The notes under the pieces: generated by a model
Seen by the model: only the letters and a program-made list of their open reading frames with translations
What the model was told of the DNA's origin: nothing
Databases searched by the model: none
Assembly: GCF_965638725.1 (NCBI RefSeq)
Contig: NC_134962.1
Location: forward strand, 937,501-1,001,500
DNA from: Aptenodytes patagonicus
Lineage: Eukaryota > Chordata > Aves > Sphenisciformes > Spheniscidae
DNA: 64,000 nt
Direction of reading: 5' to 3'
Made by a program: the position numbers and the translations under genes
Shown: positions 50,841 to 62,299 of the stretch, piece after piece
Position numbering within the stretch: the first letter of the stretch is position 1
Layout: the number at the start of each line of letters is the position of its first letter

Positions 50841-53800
50841 GCAGTGCACCCCCTCCTCGCTTTCCAGACTTATTCAAAATGCAACAAAACTGAAACCCGA
50901 CTGTCCCCGTTCCCCGCCGTCACCACCCCACGCACCCCGCGATGTGCTGGATCGGGGCAGCGCATCGGTCGGGTTGGCTTTGCTAAAAGCAGATTAGTAA
51001 AAATAATAGGGAGAAACACTGCCTTGCTAAGGGCCACCTCATGGCATCTGGTTACCCAGCCAGGCTGGTATTTTTAGCTTCCACTACTGAGGAACTGGAG
51101 AGAGAGAGATATATATACACACACACACACGTAAAAGTTACCAACCCACCATCTATGTGGGGTGTGTGGGACGCTGGCAGGTGCCCGCGCCCCCCAGCTG
51201 CGAGTGGCCTCTGCAGGGCCAGGCCCCGAGGAAGGCAGCAGGAGTGCGGGACGAGGGGGCGGCCGGGTGCCTGCAGGATGCTGGACCCTTCGCAGGCACC
51301 CGTGGCATGGAGTGGGGGACCCCTGGGGTCAGGCAGAGCCCCACAGGCTGGCCCGGCCGAGGGCCTGCTGCGTGGGGAGGGACACAAGGCCCATGGGGCT
51401 GGAGCCCACGGAGCGTGGCTGGAGCCCCTCCACAGAGCGGCTTTAGCAGAGCACTGCCAGAGCAGGTTAGAGAGAGGGGGAGCACACGCCTTTTCATCAG
51501 CTTTTCTACTTGATCCATCTCGTATATAAGTGAATTCTGAGCACACAATGCAGTTATTGAATAAAATTATGCTTTTTTTAGTACTTGTATGCATGTCGTT
51601 TTTAAGGCTCTGCCTAGAAACCAACCTTACAGCCAGGAGCAGAGAGATCGGAGGGAAAAGCCAGGCCAACCCCAGACCCTGCACTGGACTCGGAGGGTTG
51701 CGAGACACATGGATGCAAGCACAACACCACCGACAAGAGCAGCTTGCAGGTAGCACGTCCATCTCTCACGGGTGACCAACGCTCCTTCCACCCCGAGGAA
51801 GGAGGAAAAAGCACTCCTGGCTGGGGCAGGGATGGCAGACGCCGCAGCCAGCCTCCTCTCCCTGTCACCATCTCCATCCCCCATGGCGTTAGCTCTGTCC
51901 CCCTCCTGCAGAGCTCTGCCTCACCCGTGAGGACGAGTCCTGCCTTCCCCTCCGCCATCTCATTCACCCTCCAGGCAGCAAAGCCAAGGCACAGGCAGCT
52001 CCATCTGCACAATGCAGCGAGCACCGGGCCAAGGGGCAGGACCCGACAATCACGCTTTCTTGGAGCACATTGTGCTCCCGCCTCGCCAAGGGTGTTAGAA
52101 ATGGGTGGCTGTAATAACAGCGCTGTGAATAATTGCAGCTCACTCACCATGGTCTCCCAGCCCGCTGTGTGCTCCTGCTCTGCCTCCAGCTTCGCCCCCT
52201 GCCGAGGCCGTTCCCTGCCATGACGTGCCCTGGTTTCCAACCTGCCTTATAGCCTCCTGCCTGCAGCCCTGCCCCGGCCCAGGTGCCCACAGTCCCCAAT
52301 CCCTCCCACCCAAGGGCTCACCCATTAACGCTTCTCCCTCTTGCAGCTGGTTTGGCTTTGATCTATCACTCTCCTCCCAGCAGGACTCCCATGAGCTGGG
52401 GGCACAAAAAAACCCAAATGGGGGATCTGCTGCCCTGTGATAGACAGCATTACCTAAACATGGTGCAACACAAAGGGCTTGCGGAGCTGTTATTGCTGCT
52501 GATCCCTGCGCTGCTACCCCAGAGCTGCCTGGAGCAGAGTCTGCCCTTGTAGCTGGCATTCTGCAAACAGCCCTCCCAAGGGCCCCTCAGAAGGGCCAGG
52601 GTGCAGCTCCCCGCTCCCAGCCGTGACAGATCGGCCGGAGGGCAGCAGGTACTCCTCTGTCACCAAAACCGGCTGCAGCAGCGCTGGCTGCGGTGGTGCC
52701 ATCTGTTCGGCAGGCACAGCCCTGTGTCACGCTGTGCTGCAGGAGCGATGCCAAAGTGCCCGGACCCTGCTGGGGCGCCTGCACGGGAACCAGGGTTTGA
52801 GTGCGGCGACCGATGCGATTTTCAGCCCTGGTGAAAAGATGAGGGCATGGATGCCAGCGGTGCCTTCCTCCGCTCTGTAGATGAGCTCTGTGGGGTGGGG
52901 CTGTGGGGGCTGGGGCTGTGGGGGCAGCGGGGTGGGGGTGCCAGGGCTCTGGTGGGGGCAGCTCACCAGCCCACCCACAGCTTGGGAAGGTGGGCACCTT
53001 GTGGGGTCGCAGTGGCAACCAAAACACCAGCGCATCCCAGCAAGGACACAGCGGTCGCCAGGCTGGAGCAGCGCTGGAAAGCCTTGTGCCGGGCTCCGTC
53101 CCGCTCCGCTTGCTCGTGAGTGAAAGGATTTGTCAACAGGGAGCTGATGAGTCCCACGGGGCTGCCAGCTCGCCCGCCTCCCAGCACCTCCTGCCTGGCG
53201 GGCGACCTCCTGACGGCACACGGCCGGCGCAGGCACCGGAGAGCAGGCTGGCCCCGAGCAGCCGACTGTGCCAGAGAGTCTGCACCCGCTGCCCCACCAA
53301 ACACCCCGATGTGGGGTCCCTGACCCCGCTGCCTGGGCAGCACGGCAGCTCCGGAGGTGCTGACCCCATAAGGTGTTTCTGAAAGATGCTCGGTGTAACC
53401 CGGGCAGTGCTTGGCACACAGAGCAGCCACACGCCGCTGAGAGAGGAATATTCTTTCACTGGGAGAAGAAGAGCCCTCTGATGGCTGCCTTGTCCCTTGT
53501 AAACACCAACTTTGAGAGCATCAAATTACAGCCGCTGCAGCGGCTCCAAACAAGATGGTAATCAGGAGCGCGGGAGGCACTGTGCCTGCACAGCGGGTGC
53601 TGCCGGGCAGCGGGGAGTGCCGGGGGCCCGGCCCGGTGGCACCGCTGAGGCCATGACACTCACTCCTGCACCGCAGGACTGCCAGGGCCCCGTGCGAGCG
53701 ATGGCCCCACTGCCACCCCGACCTCACGCAGCGCAGCGGCTCAGTCAAGCCCTGGGGCATGTGGGAGCTCCCCTGCCCTCTGCCCCCGGCCCAGCTGCCG

Positions 53801-54240
53801 GCCCTGGCAGGACCGTTGCCTGTATACGGGTGCCAGGGTGCAGATGCAGAGGAGAGACCTGGTGGGCACAGGGTTCCCGTGGCAGGGAAAGCACCACAGC
53901 TTGGCTGCAGCCCCGTGAGGGTATGCCGCAGCCCGGCCCGCTGCAGCCCTCGGCAGCCGTGGGTGTGCAGCACAGATGGCTCCCACAGCAAGGGCCAGGG
54001 CAGACCAAGCCCCCATGGGACAAGGCTTGGTGTGCTGCTGCCGCCTTCCCTCCCGGCATCACAGCTCAGGAGATGCACCGTCCCTGCAGCCTGGGGCTTC
54101 TCCCCAGGCCCCACCTGCAGCAGGGCCGGTGCCCCGGGTGCAGCCCTTGCGCCATGGAGAGCTTGCTGCCGAGCAGACCCTTTGCAGGCAGGCACAGCCT
54201 GGCAGAGCGGAGGCCCGGCACCGTGCAGCTGGCAGAGCTG
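50841..54240. other. Intergenic, no gene recognised
   Basis: Nothing recognisable apart from the compound microsatellite at 51098. Open frames here are GC-driven and occur on both strands. Confidence 0.5.
51098..51130. repeat. Compound (GA)n(TA)n(CA)n microsatellite
   Basis: Adjacent dinucleotide runs GAGAGAGA, TATATATA and CACACACACAC. Confidence 0.9.
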
Positions 54241-55180
54241 AAGGCAGCTGCCTGCAGCGCAGGGCTCCCCCCCTCACCTCTGCCCCGCGGCCCCCCCCCG
54301 CCGGGCAGGAGCCAGCCCCCGCCTCCGCCTCGGCCCTCCCGCTGCTCCCCGCCGGGGTCCGGCCCCGCGGTGCGCGCTCCCGTCCCCGGCTGCCGGGCTG
54401 CGGGGAGGAGGCAGCCGGCGCCGCCCGCCCTCGCTCCCGCCCCCCCGCCTCCGGCAGCGGGCAGGGACCGAGCGCTTCCCTCCGGCCCGGTGCTCCGGCA
54501 GCCCCGCACGGCGCGGGGGCACCGGGCGCCGTCCTGCCGCGGCGCGGCCCCTCTCCCCTCCCCGCGGCGGGATCCGCTTGCCCCGGCCATCCCCCCGCCC
54601 CCCCCCCGCCCCGGGGCCTCCGCGCTCGGCCGGGCCGGGCCGGGGTGCGCGGTGCCGGCGGGGACACGCGGGACCGCGGCTGCGCCTCCACGCCGGCCCC
54701 CAGCTGCCCACGCTGCGGCAGCTGGCGGGGTGGGCGGGCGGCGGATCAGCTGCGCGCCGCGGCCGGGGATCAGCTGCGCTCCGCTCCGCTCCGGCTGGGC
54801 CCCCCCGCTCCCCGGGGAGGGGTGGCGGCTCCGGCCCCCGCAGCCCCTCGGCCCCCGCCGGGCACCTCCCGCCCGTCGCTCCCGGGCCGCGGCGCTGGGC
54901 CGGCGCTGCCCGCCCTACCTGCCCGCCGCCCCTCCCGGCCCTCCCCGGGGCCGCTGGCTGCCGCCCAGCCCGGAGCTGCCCTGCTCTCCTCCTCCTCCTC
55001 CTCCTCCTCCTCCTCCTCCTGCGGGCGCTGGCAGCGGCGTGCACAGCCCTGCCTAATCTCATGGGTATAAAATCCACTCTGCGGCTTTTGCCGTGGAGGA
55101 GACGGAGCGGTTCCCCAGCGGCGCTGGGCTGCGAGACCGCCGGTCGGAGGGGCCGGGGAACCACACGGCAGGAAGGGGAG
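54240..55180 (+). promoter_or_regulatory. Orphan CpG island with TATA-box promoter
   Basis: A dense CpG island ending in a plus-strand TATAAAA at 55066-55072, which predicts a start near 55097. A (CTC)n array lies directly upstream (54986-55020). The following 100-200 nt resemble a 5' leader. By human synteny this could be a NOL4L promoter, but no NOL4L coding sequence was recognised. Confidence 0.5.
54986..55020. repeat. (CTC)n trinucleotide array
   Basis: About 12 CTC units just upstream of the TATA box. Confidence 0.95.
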
Positions 55181-55290
55181 AGATGCTCTCCGGCGATGAT
55201 TATCCGGCCGAACCCTCCCCGCATATTGCAGCCATAGCAACAGCGATGGGCTGTCCCAGCCGGAGTCTGCAGTGCAATAAAGGGAGAGAG
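55150..55290 (+). repeat. Leader-like duplicated element, copy A
   Basis: It shares with 59385-59520 an ordered set of blocks: an ATG followed exactly 18 nt later by TATCC, then GCAGCCATAGCAACA, then CTGTCCCAGCC with GAGTC and GCAG. It lies about 50-190 nt downstream of the predicted TATA start. The block GCCATAGCAAC is an RFX/X-box-like half palindrome. Confidence 0.7.
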
Positions 55291-58200
55291 AGGGACGCAG
55301 GGAAAGAAAGAGCCGCGCGTTGCACTGGGCAATCTCCTAAGGGGTTGGCACAAACAAACAGCAACTGGAAGCAACTGGAGCCAATCCCCCAGCTCCCTTT
55401 GTAATGCTTTCTGACACAGATTCCCTCTCCATGGCTGACTTTGCAAGTTTCCCCATCCTCTCCCCTCCTCGCACGGCTTCTTTTCATGCGACTGAATTAT
55501 ACACGAGAGGAGGGACATGCTGGAAATTCTAGTTGAAAAATAAAAATGTGCAGGTTTGTGCAGGCGGCTGCAGCCTGGCCGCCTCCAGGACTCCTCCTGC
55601 GAGCGAACAGGGACAGGACCTGGTCCCAGGTCTGTAGCATTAAAGCCCGTGAATTTTGAAACCAAGAAAAAAGGTTTTCCTGCGGGGAACAGGAGAGCAG
55701 CAGTGTGCAGACCGGGGCTGTGCCTGCAGCGAGCCTGCGGTGGGTGCCAGGACCGCAGCCCCTCCATGAGCGGCGGCTGCTGTCCCAGGACGCAGCACCC
55801 TCAGGGACGGAAGACGATGCATTCACTTCCCCTGAGAAATGTCTTGTTTAGGGGCTAGTAAAAAATATGCAAATCTGGCAGGGCTGGGCCTCTGAGCCTC
55901 TAAGACAGCTTTCCTCCCCCAGTCTCTGTGGTTCAGTGGGAGCGAGCTGAGCCCTGAGCAGCAGAGGGAAGGGAAAGGCAGGGCCGGAGGGAGCATGGGG
56001 GCGGCGGGGGTGGCTGTAGGCTGAGATTTGGGATGTCACGGAGCAGGACGGGGAGATGTGTGTGGGATAGCGGCTCCTCCAGACAGCGGGCATGCGGAGA
56101 AGGCTCCTGCTCCCCACAAGCCCAGGTGGGTGGAGCGTGCTGTCACTTTTTGGTGCTGGGCAAGCCCGGCATCGCTGTCGCAGAATTGCTGCCTGTGCTC
56201 TGATGAGTCAGTAACAGTGCTGCCACATTTTCCTCCTACCAGCCAGTGTCCCGTTGTGGGTCGGTCGTGCTCTGCACTGGGACGCTCCCGCACACACGGT
56301 GCTGGTTCAGCTCCGGAGCCACGTGGGTGGGTGAATCTCCGGCAGCGACTCTCTGAGAAGCCCCTCTGGAGCAAAGGGCTGCGCGGGGATGAGGACACTG
56401 ACCCGCAACTCGGGCGAGACACGGAGCGCCTGGCTCAGGCAGCGATCCCACGGGACACGGGCATGTTCCTGTGCCTGCATCCCACCTCCTCTGCCAGACA
56501 ATGAAACACTGCCCTCCTTCCCAAGTCGCAGCAGAACAAATAAAGCAAGTGCCATATGGTGCCAAGACACGTTGGAAATGGGGCCAAGCCCAGGAGGTAG
56601 GGGAGATGGCAAGCCTCCATCCCCACGCCAGTCCCCATCTCGAGCTCCAGGCCAGGACTGGCCTTGGGGGAGCACTGCTCCTCCTCCCCCCGCAGCCACT
56701 GCCCCACTCCCCAGGCTGCCGGGCACAGCTCTGCATTTCAGCCGTGGCTTTGTAGTGACTCACTTGCCCTCCTCCCTGCCTGCAGTCTTGGGGAGCATGG
56801 AAACCAACGCTGATCGCAAGAGCCCTTCTTCCTGTAAGGGCTGGGCTGGGACATGGGAATCACCACTGGACCAGCACTGGGGCACTGTCAGGAGATAACA
56901 CCTTGCACCCTGCCACAGGACAGCACATGTCCTCCTACCCTTCCCCCAGAACTACAAATAGGAGCATAAGCCGCAGACAGCTTGTCCCCTAGAGCCCCTG
57001 CAGCCCTGGGGCCGGAGGAGAAGCTTCTCCACAGCTCCAGGACACCATGGATACAGGACCCTCCTGTGAGCAGAAAGTAGCATCGTCTTTCCACCTGCCA
57101 CAGCGATCCTCCCGCCTGGACACGCTCCTGAAGACCTGCAGCTCATGGATGCCCTGTGTGTTTTCAGGCAAGTCACCTCCAAGCACAGGCACCTAGAAGT
57201 GAGATACCTCCAAGCAGAGCTGAGCATCCTGACTGCTGGGCTTTCAGAGGTGCTGAGCGCCTGCCGTTCCCCTGCAGCCAGCTCCCTGGAGCAGATTCGC
57301 ATCCCCCCAAGCACCCAGCCTGCCCTGGCTGCCTGAGGCTAGGGCCCGACCCAAGCCAGCAGATCCCAGAGCTTCCTCGGGGACTGGATGTGATGAGCTC
57401 CTGAGGGAAGAGGGGCTCTGGGAGCCCCCCAAACTCTAACAGACCTTCTGCAGGTTTAGCAAGCAGATGCCAGCCTTGGCCATGGCTGGGAGCCCCCTTC
57501 GCACAGCCAGCGTGGTACATGCCCGCCCTGCCACCCTCATTTGCCCCATTCCCTCTGCAAGGGCCTCAAAGAGGGAAGCACTTGGCTCTGCCCTCCAGGC
57601 CGACTGAATCAAAATTAGGATCTCTTGAAGGTTTTGTAGCCATGGGGCTCAACTCTATCACTTGCTAATGTGAGCGGATCATTTGCACCTGAGTCATGCC
57701 GATGAGAATCAAGTAAGTTGTGCAAGCAAAGGAGCTTATTGAATCATACACAAAAATGTAGGGATGATAAGGATCAAACAGGACCGGGAGCAGCCCACAG
57801 TTCTCTCCCTGCCATCCTCCTTCCTCGTTTAAAGAGGCAGCTTTGCCTGATGGAGAGTCCCACCGACCTGGCCCCGGTCCCTACCTGCCACCGGCCTCCA
57901 GCAAGGCACTCATCCTCTGGAAATGCTCCGCACCGACTAGTGCTTTTGCAGGGTGCTCTGCAGATGCGAAGTGCTGTATGAAAATGTTCTGCGTTATTAT
58001 TTATTGCCAGTGTTACAAATAACGGTAAAAGCAAGGGGCAGCCTTGTCCTGCACCTAGGCTCCTGTGGAGGGAACATGGCCCCGGTGGAGGGTCCCGGCT
58101 GTGACGCTGTTTGTTGGCTGGCGGCTGCGGAGGTCTGCGCTCATCGTGGTCCCAGCTCCATTCAGACTTCCTACCCCACCACGTCTTGATAAACAGAAAA

Positions 58201-59280
58201 AAATGTACAATGGATGCATTGAAGTTCATAGTTAAGCAGAGTACAGCAGTATCTGGTCAGAAGGGGAACTTCTGCATTGTTTTTTGCTCTATCAATTTAG
58301 AGGTGAGAACTGGCTGAAACAGGGACAATCCACAGGACTCAGGGCTGGATCTGGATTTTTGAACACCCCCGGGGTTAGATCCAGGGCAGGGTTAAACGCC
58401 AGTAGGCAAAAGAACAGCAGCAACACCAGCAACAAAAGGGACGTGGGTGTTTTGGGCAGTCTAAGGGGCAGGCTGACTCCTAGGAGCAGATGAAGGAGTT
58501 GCCAGGAGGCACGGGGTTAGGGCATGCCGCGTCCCTGGAGACTGGCACCGCTGGGAAAGCATGTGCAGCCGCAAGGTGAGGCCAGGGATCCCGGGTGGAT
58601 CACCAGCCAGCGGCTGGCAGCGGGCTCCGGGGACCAGCGAGGAGGCTCACCCTGCAGAGCAACTGCCCGCCTTTCCCAGTGGTGCCTGTACCTGGGGGAC
58701 GTACCGGCCGGTCACAGCGCTGGCACCGTGGCTGCATGCAAAGGATGGTGCCCGGGTGCTGCAGGGGCGAGCAGCGTGCACAGCGTGACCCCAGCAACTC
58801 ACCGAGCTGCAGGCGGTGGCAGCGCAGGCAGGGAGTCCAGGCAGCACTGCTGGCAGCAGCCACGGCTGCAGGCAGCAACCTACCCGGGGGGGGAGAAGCC
58901 AGGGAAGCCCGGGGTCCATGTCATGACACCAGACCTTGCAGCTTTCAAGGTCCCCCACCAGTGCAGACAGCCCCGAAGGCAACGGGGTTTGCACCAAGGG
59001 ATGCGTATGCCCCAACGCCGCGCCGGCCGGATCCTGCTCATAAGCAGGCAGGCCTGGGGCCTGCGCCTGGCAGGAGGTATCGCAGGATTGGGCCCAGAGC
59101 AATCTGTTCAGATAGAAGTGGGTGGTAAATTAATGGAAATGGGAGAACAACTCCCCTGTAGCTCCAAAGCGGGGCGTTATCAGCGAGCAGAGCTCTAACG
59201 AGCCACGGTGAAGGCTGGAGCCCTCTGTGCCATTTCATCGCTGCTGCTCTGCGTCGGATTTCCCAGGAGCCCTGCAGCCT
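55291..59280. other. Non-coding interval between the two duplicated elements
   Basis: No coding exon recognised on either strand. If copies A and B are alternative first exons, this would be intronic. Confidence 0.5.
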
Positions 59281-59286
59281 CGGCCT

Positions 59287-59302
59287 CATTAATTATGCAA
59301 AT
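59287..59302. promoter_or_regulatory. Homeobox plus POU octamer site cluster
   Basis: ATTAATTA (59288-59295) runs directly into ATGCAAAT (59295-59302), a homeodomain core joined to a perfect octamer, about 110 bp upstream of duplicated element B. Confidence 0.4.
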
Positions 59303-59384
59303 GAAAAGGTGTTGCCAACCCTAGGTAGGATCCCTGTGACTGAAGTTGAGCCCTGAACAGCGGCCGCTCCCCCTGCGTTTGGGC

Positions 59385-59520
59385 AGGGAGGGTCCGGGAG
59401 CACATCAGGCAGGATGGATGTTTGCAATAATTATCCAGTCATCCCCTTCAAGTGTACTGCAGCCATAGCAACAGACAGATGTTCTGTCCCAGCCAGAGTC
59501 CGCAGCGAGCTGGGGAGAGA
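59385..59520 (+). repeat. Leader-like duplicated element, copy B
   Basis: The second copy of the element at 55150-55290, without an upstream TATA box. ATG at 59414, TATCC at 59432, GCAGCCATAGCAACA at 59459, CTGTCCCAGCC at 59484. Confidence 0.7.
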
Positions 59521-61740
59521 AGCACAAAAATTAACCCATTCAGCCCCAGGACGACACAGAATCCGCTTTATTCTGGGACCAGACCAGACTTCAACATCCC
59601 TGAGAAAATTCTAGGAAATCAGGCAAAAAACCAACCACGCACCCCCCCAAATAAAATCAACAGAAATTGCCCCAGTGCTCGCTCAGCCACTGTCTGACAC
59701 AAAAAGTTGAATGAAAGAAGCAGCATCCTGCAGGCTGGTGGCCTGGCTCTGCCGAGCGCCCCAGTGCCTCTCGTCCCGTTATGGGTAACGAGCCCTGCTC
59801 GTGCTCAGTGTCCCCCGGGGGTGATGCTGCAGGCGAGGCTCTCCAGGTCTGGTGGTAACGAGCCCTTGGAGACTTACGGCACCAGGGAACCTGTTCAGGG
59901 ACGGCCACGAGCAGCACGCTCTCTGCGGTCAGCACCCACACAGCAGCCACAGCATGCTGGGCACCCAGCCGGGCAGGGAAGGGGACAGATGAGCCACATG
60001 GACGAGCATCCAGCGCTAAGTTAACAGCTGTGTCAAAGTGTTTAAAGTATTCGGAGGTGGCATGCAGCCAGACCGAAGAATAGCCAGCATTTTGTTACCC
60101 CGCTGCTGCACAGGTTTCCAGGATTCGGCCCGAGTCCATTAAATCCCACCCAGAAATATCATCACAAGAGCCCTCGTGCCCACCAGCACACCGAAAATTT
60201 AAACCCAGGTTCTCCTGAGGGTCCTGATGAGCAGGCAGCCCTCCCCAGGCACAAGGTCTCTGCTGCCTCCTCCCTTCCCCACCAGCCAGCGATTCCTTTA
60301 AGCACTAGCATTTAAATGTTTTAAGCTAAAGGCCAGACCCCCACCTCGCAGTTCCCTTCTGAAAGGATCGGAGCTGCCCACCCCGGCCAGGACTCGCCTC
60401 TGCCCCTCCCGTGCCAGCCGTGCCCAGAGGTCCCGCAGAGGCAGCGGGGATTCCTCAGAGCCCAGAGCAATCCCCTGACCTCAGAGCGGCGTAAATGGGC
60501 TCATGGAAAAGCCCTGTCCAGATGTTTGCAGCTGCAGATGCTGCTGGAGTGCACCCATGGCAAGGATTTCAGAGGAGGACGATGGGACCGACGGAGGACA
60601 GCCCAAGCGGATGTGCCTGGAGGAAGGGATTACACCTGGAGGAAAGGAGAGAACCCTCCTCTCGGCTGGCAGAGCACGACAACCCACTGCCCTGCACATA
60701 AGCACAAGTGTGAGAGGTCACAGGCACACAGTTTCACTTCCCAAACTGTAAGACTATTTTTGGTTCATATTACTTCCCTTCTTGTCCTCTGCCACACAGA
60801 CAATGAGAACTCCAGCTTGCAGAGGGCATCCCGTCTCCTCAAGGCTTGCCTGGTGACAGCTTGTACCGCGCTAGCACAGCCTACCCTGGAAACCTGCGGT
60901 CTCCTGGTTGGGTTTTTTCTTCTTTCTCCTGAAGAAAAAAAGCAGAGAAGGGTAAATTTGCTGATCTTGAAACTGAGGGAGATGTGGCATCATGTGCAGT
61001 CGCAGAGGATGTGGGCAGGTGCCATCAGACTTCACCACGCAGCTCTGGAAATGTAGCTCAGTCCTGATCTGCAGCTCCCTGGCTGTTCCTGTCCCGGGCT
61101 CCCACACAGCCCTGGCAGCTGGTGGGTATTTCGGTCCTCACCACAGCACTCAGGCTATTGCACTCCTTCTGTGGTTTTTCCCCCAAGCACATCAATTGAG
61201 CATCCACGTGGTTTCATTCCCAGCCCTCTGAAGCCACGCTGGAGACAGAATAAGGAGGTGGGAAAAATGTCTATTATTTCCACAAATCCCCATCTAATTT
61301 GTAACTCCAGCTCCTCCGCTTGTGTCAGTCCCAGGCCTCTCCCGAGCGAAAGCCACACCAAATAATGTTTTGGTGCTGTGACATGGACAGAAATCCAATA
61401 GGCTCCAGAAGGAATTCATGCTCTTTGCTGACTACCCTTAGCTGCTTTGACTTATTATCTGACCTGGATCTAAATTAGGTTTTGATTAAAGTCAAGAATA
61501 ATTCTACTTGGAAAAATCTCATTGTTTGGGTTCAGAGTTAGCAAAAACTACAGGAGAATTAAAACTGGTTTCTCACTTTGGGGACAGAGACCCCGGAGGG
61601 ACCTTAGACGGTGCCCAGTCCCCCGCTGCGAGAGGCAGCCACACTGTGCCATGTCATTCATAACCTGACCAAGCTCTGTTTTCGCAGCGGCCAGGCTCTC
61701 TCCCCAGCTCTCCTCTGAGATCGCTCCTGTAGAGACTGAT
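59521..61740. other. Intergenic or intronic, no gene recognised
   Basis: Mixed-composition sequence without recognisable exons or repeats. Confidence 0.5.
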
Positions 61741-61749
61741 GGCTCCGAT

Positions 61750-62290
61750 GCTTGGTCAGCATCTCCTCATTTCAAGCGTGGTTTTATACATAGTCCGTTT
61801 ATTCCTACTCATTCTTGTGGTGCTGGGATTTAGTCCATGTCCCTCCCTGGTGTCTCTCTCTTGATTGTCCAGAAATGCATCTTCTCTCAGCATTTGTTTT
61901 GCTGAGATCAGTGAGCCGAGTCTTCTCTGTAAGACACTCTCCTTTGTCCTGAACAATCCAGCAAACTCTCTTTGCACTAGTTTCAGGCTAAATTCTCCCA
62001 GTATGGCTAACCAGAACCAGACAGCAGTCCGGAGCTTCACCAGAGCCTTTATACTTCTCTGTACCTCTCTCGAAATGACTCTCCCAAGACAACTTGGGAT
62101 CGTTCCCCTTTTTCTTGACTGCATCCCGTTGGTGGATTGCAGCTCTCCCGTTGGCGGATCGTAGCTCTCCCACCAAGCCTCAGGTAGGTGAACGTCTCAG
62201 ACGCAGCCTGTGTGAGACACACGGGCTCCCTTTGTGTTTGATGGAAAGAATAAGGGAGCTCCAGCGAGCGATTCATCTCACTCCACGATA
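61750..62290 (-). mobile_element. Possible old solo LTR (weak)
   Basis: In minus orientation a 22-bp tandem duplication (62128-62171) is followed by a TATAAAGG-like box near 62047-62054 and an AATAAA near 61797-61802, the spacing of a U3-R region. No TG...CA termini, primer-binding site or internal genes were found. Confidence 0.2.
62128..62171. repeat. Two-unit 22-bp tandem repeat
   Basis: GTTGGTGGATTGCAGCTCTC+CC is followed immediately by a copy with three substitutions. Confidence 0.9.
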
Positions 62291-62299
62291 AGCGTTTAA

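Noticed and set aside
53512-55767. 514-, 364- and 497-residue open frames around the orphan CpG island
   Set aside because: Pro/Ala/Arg-rich in all frames; no domain or splice structure.
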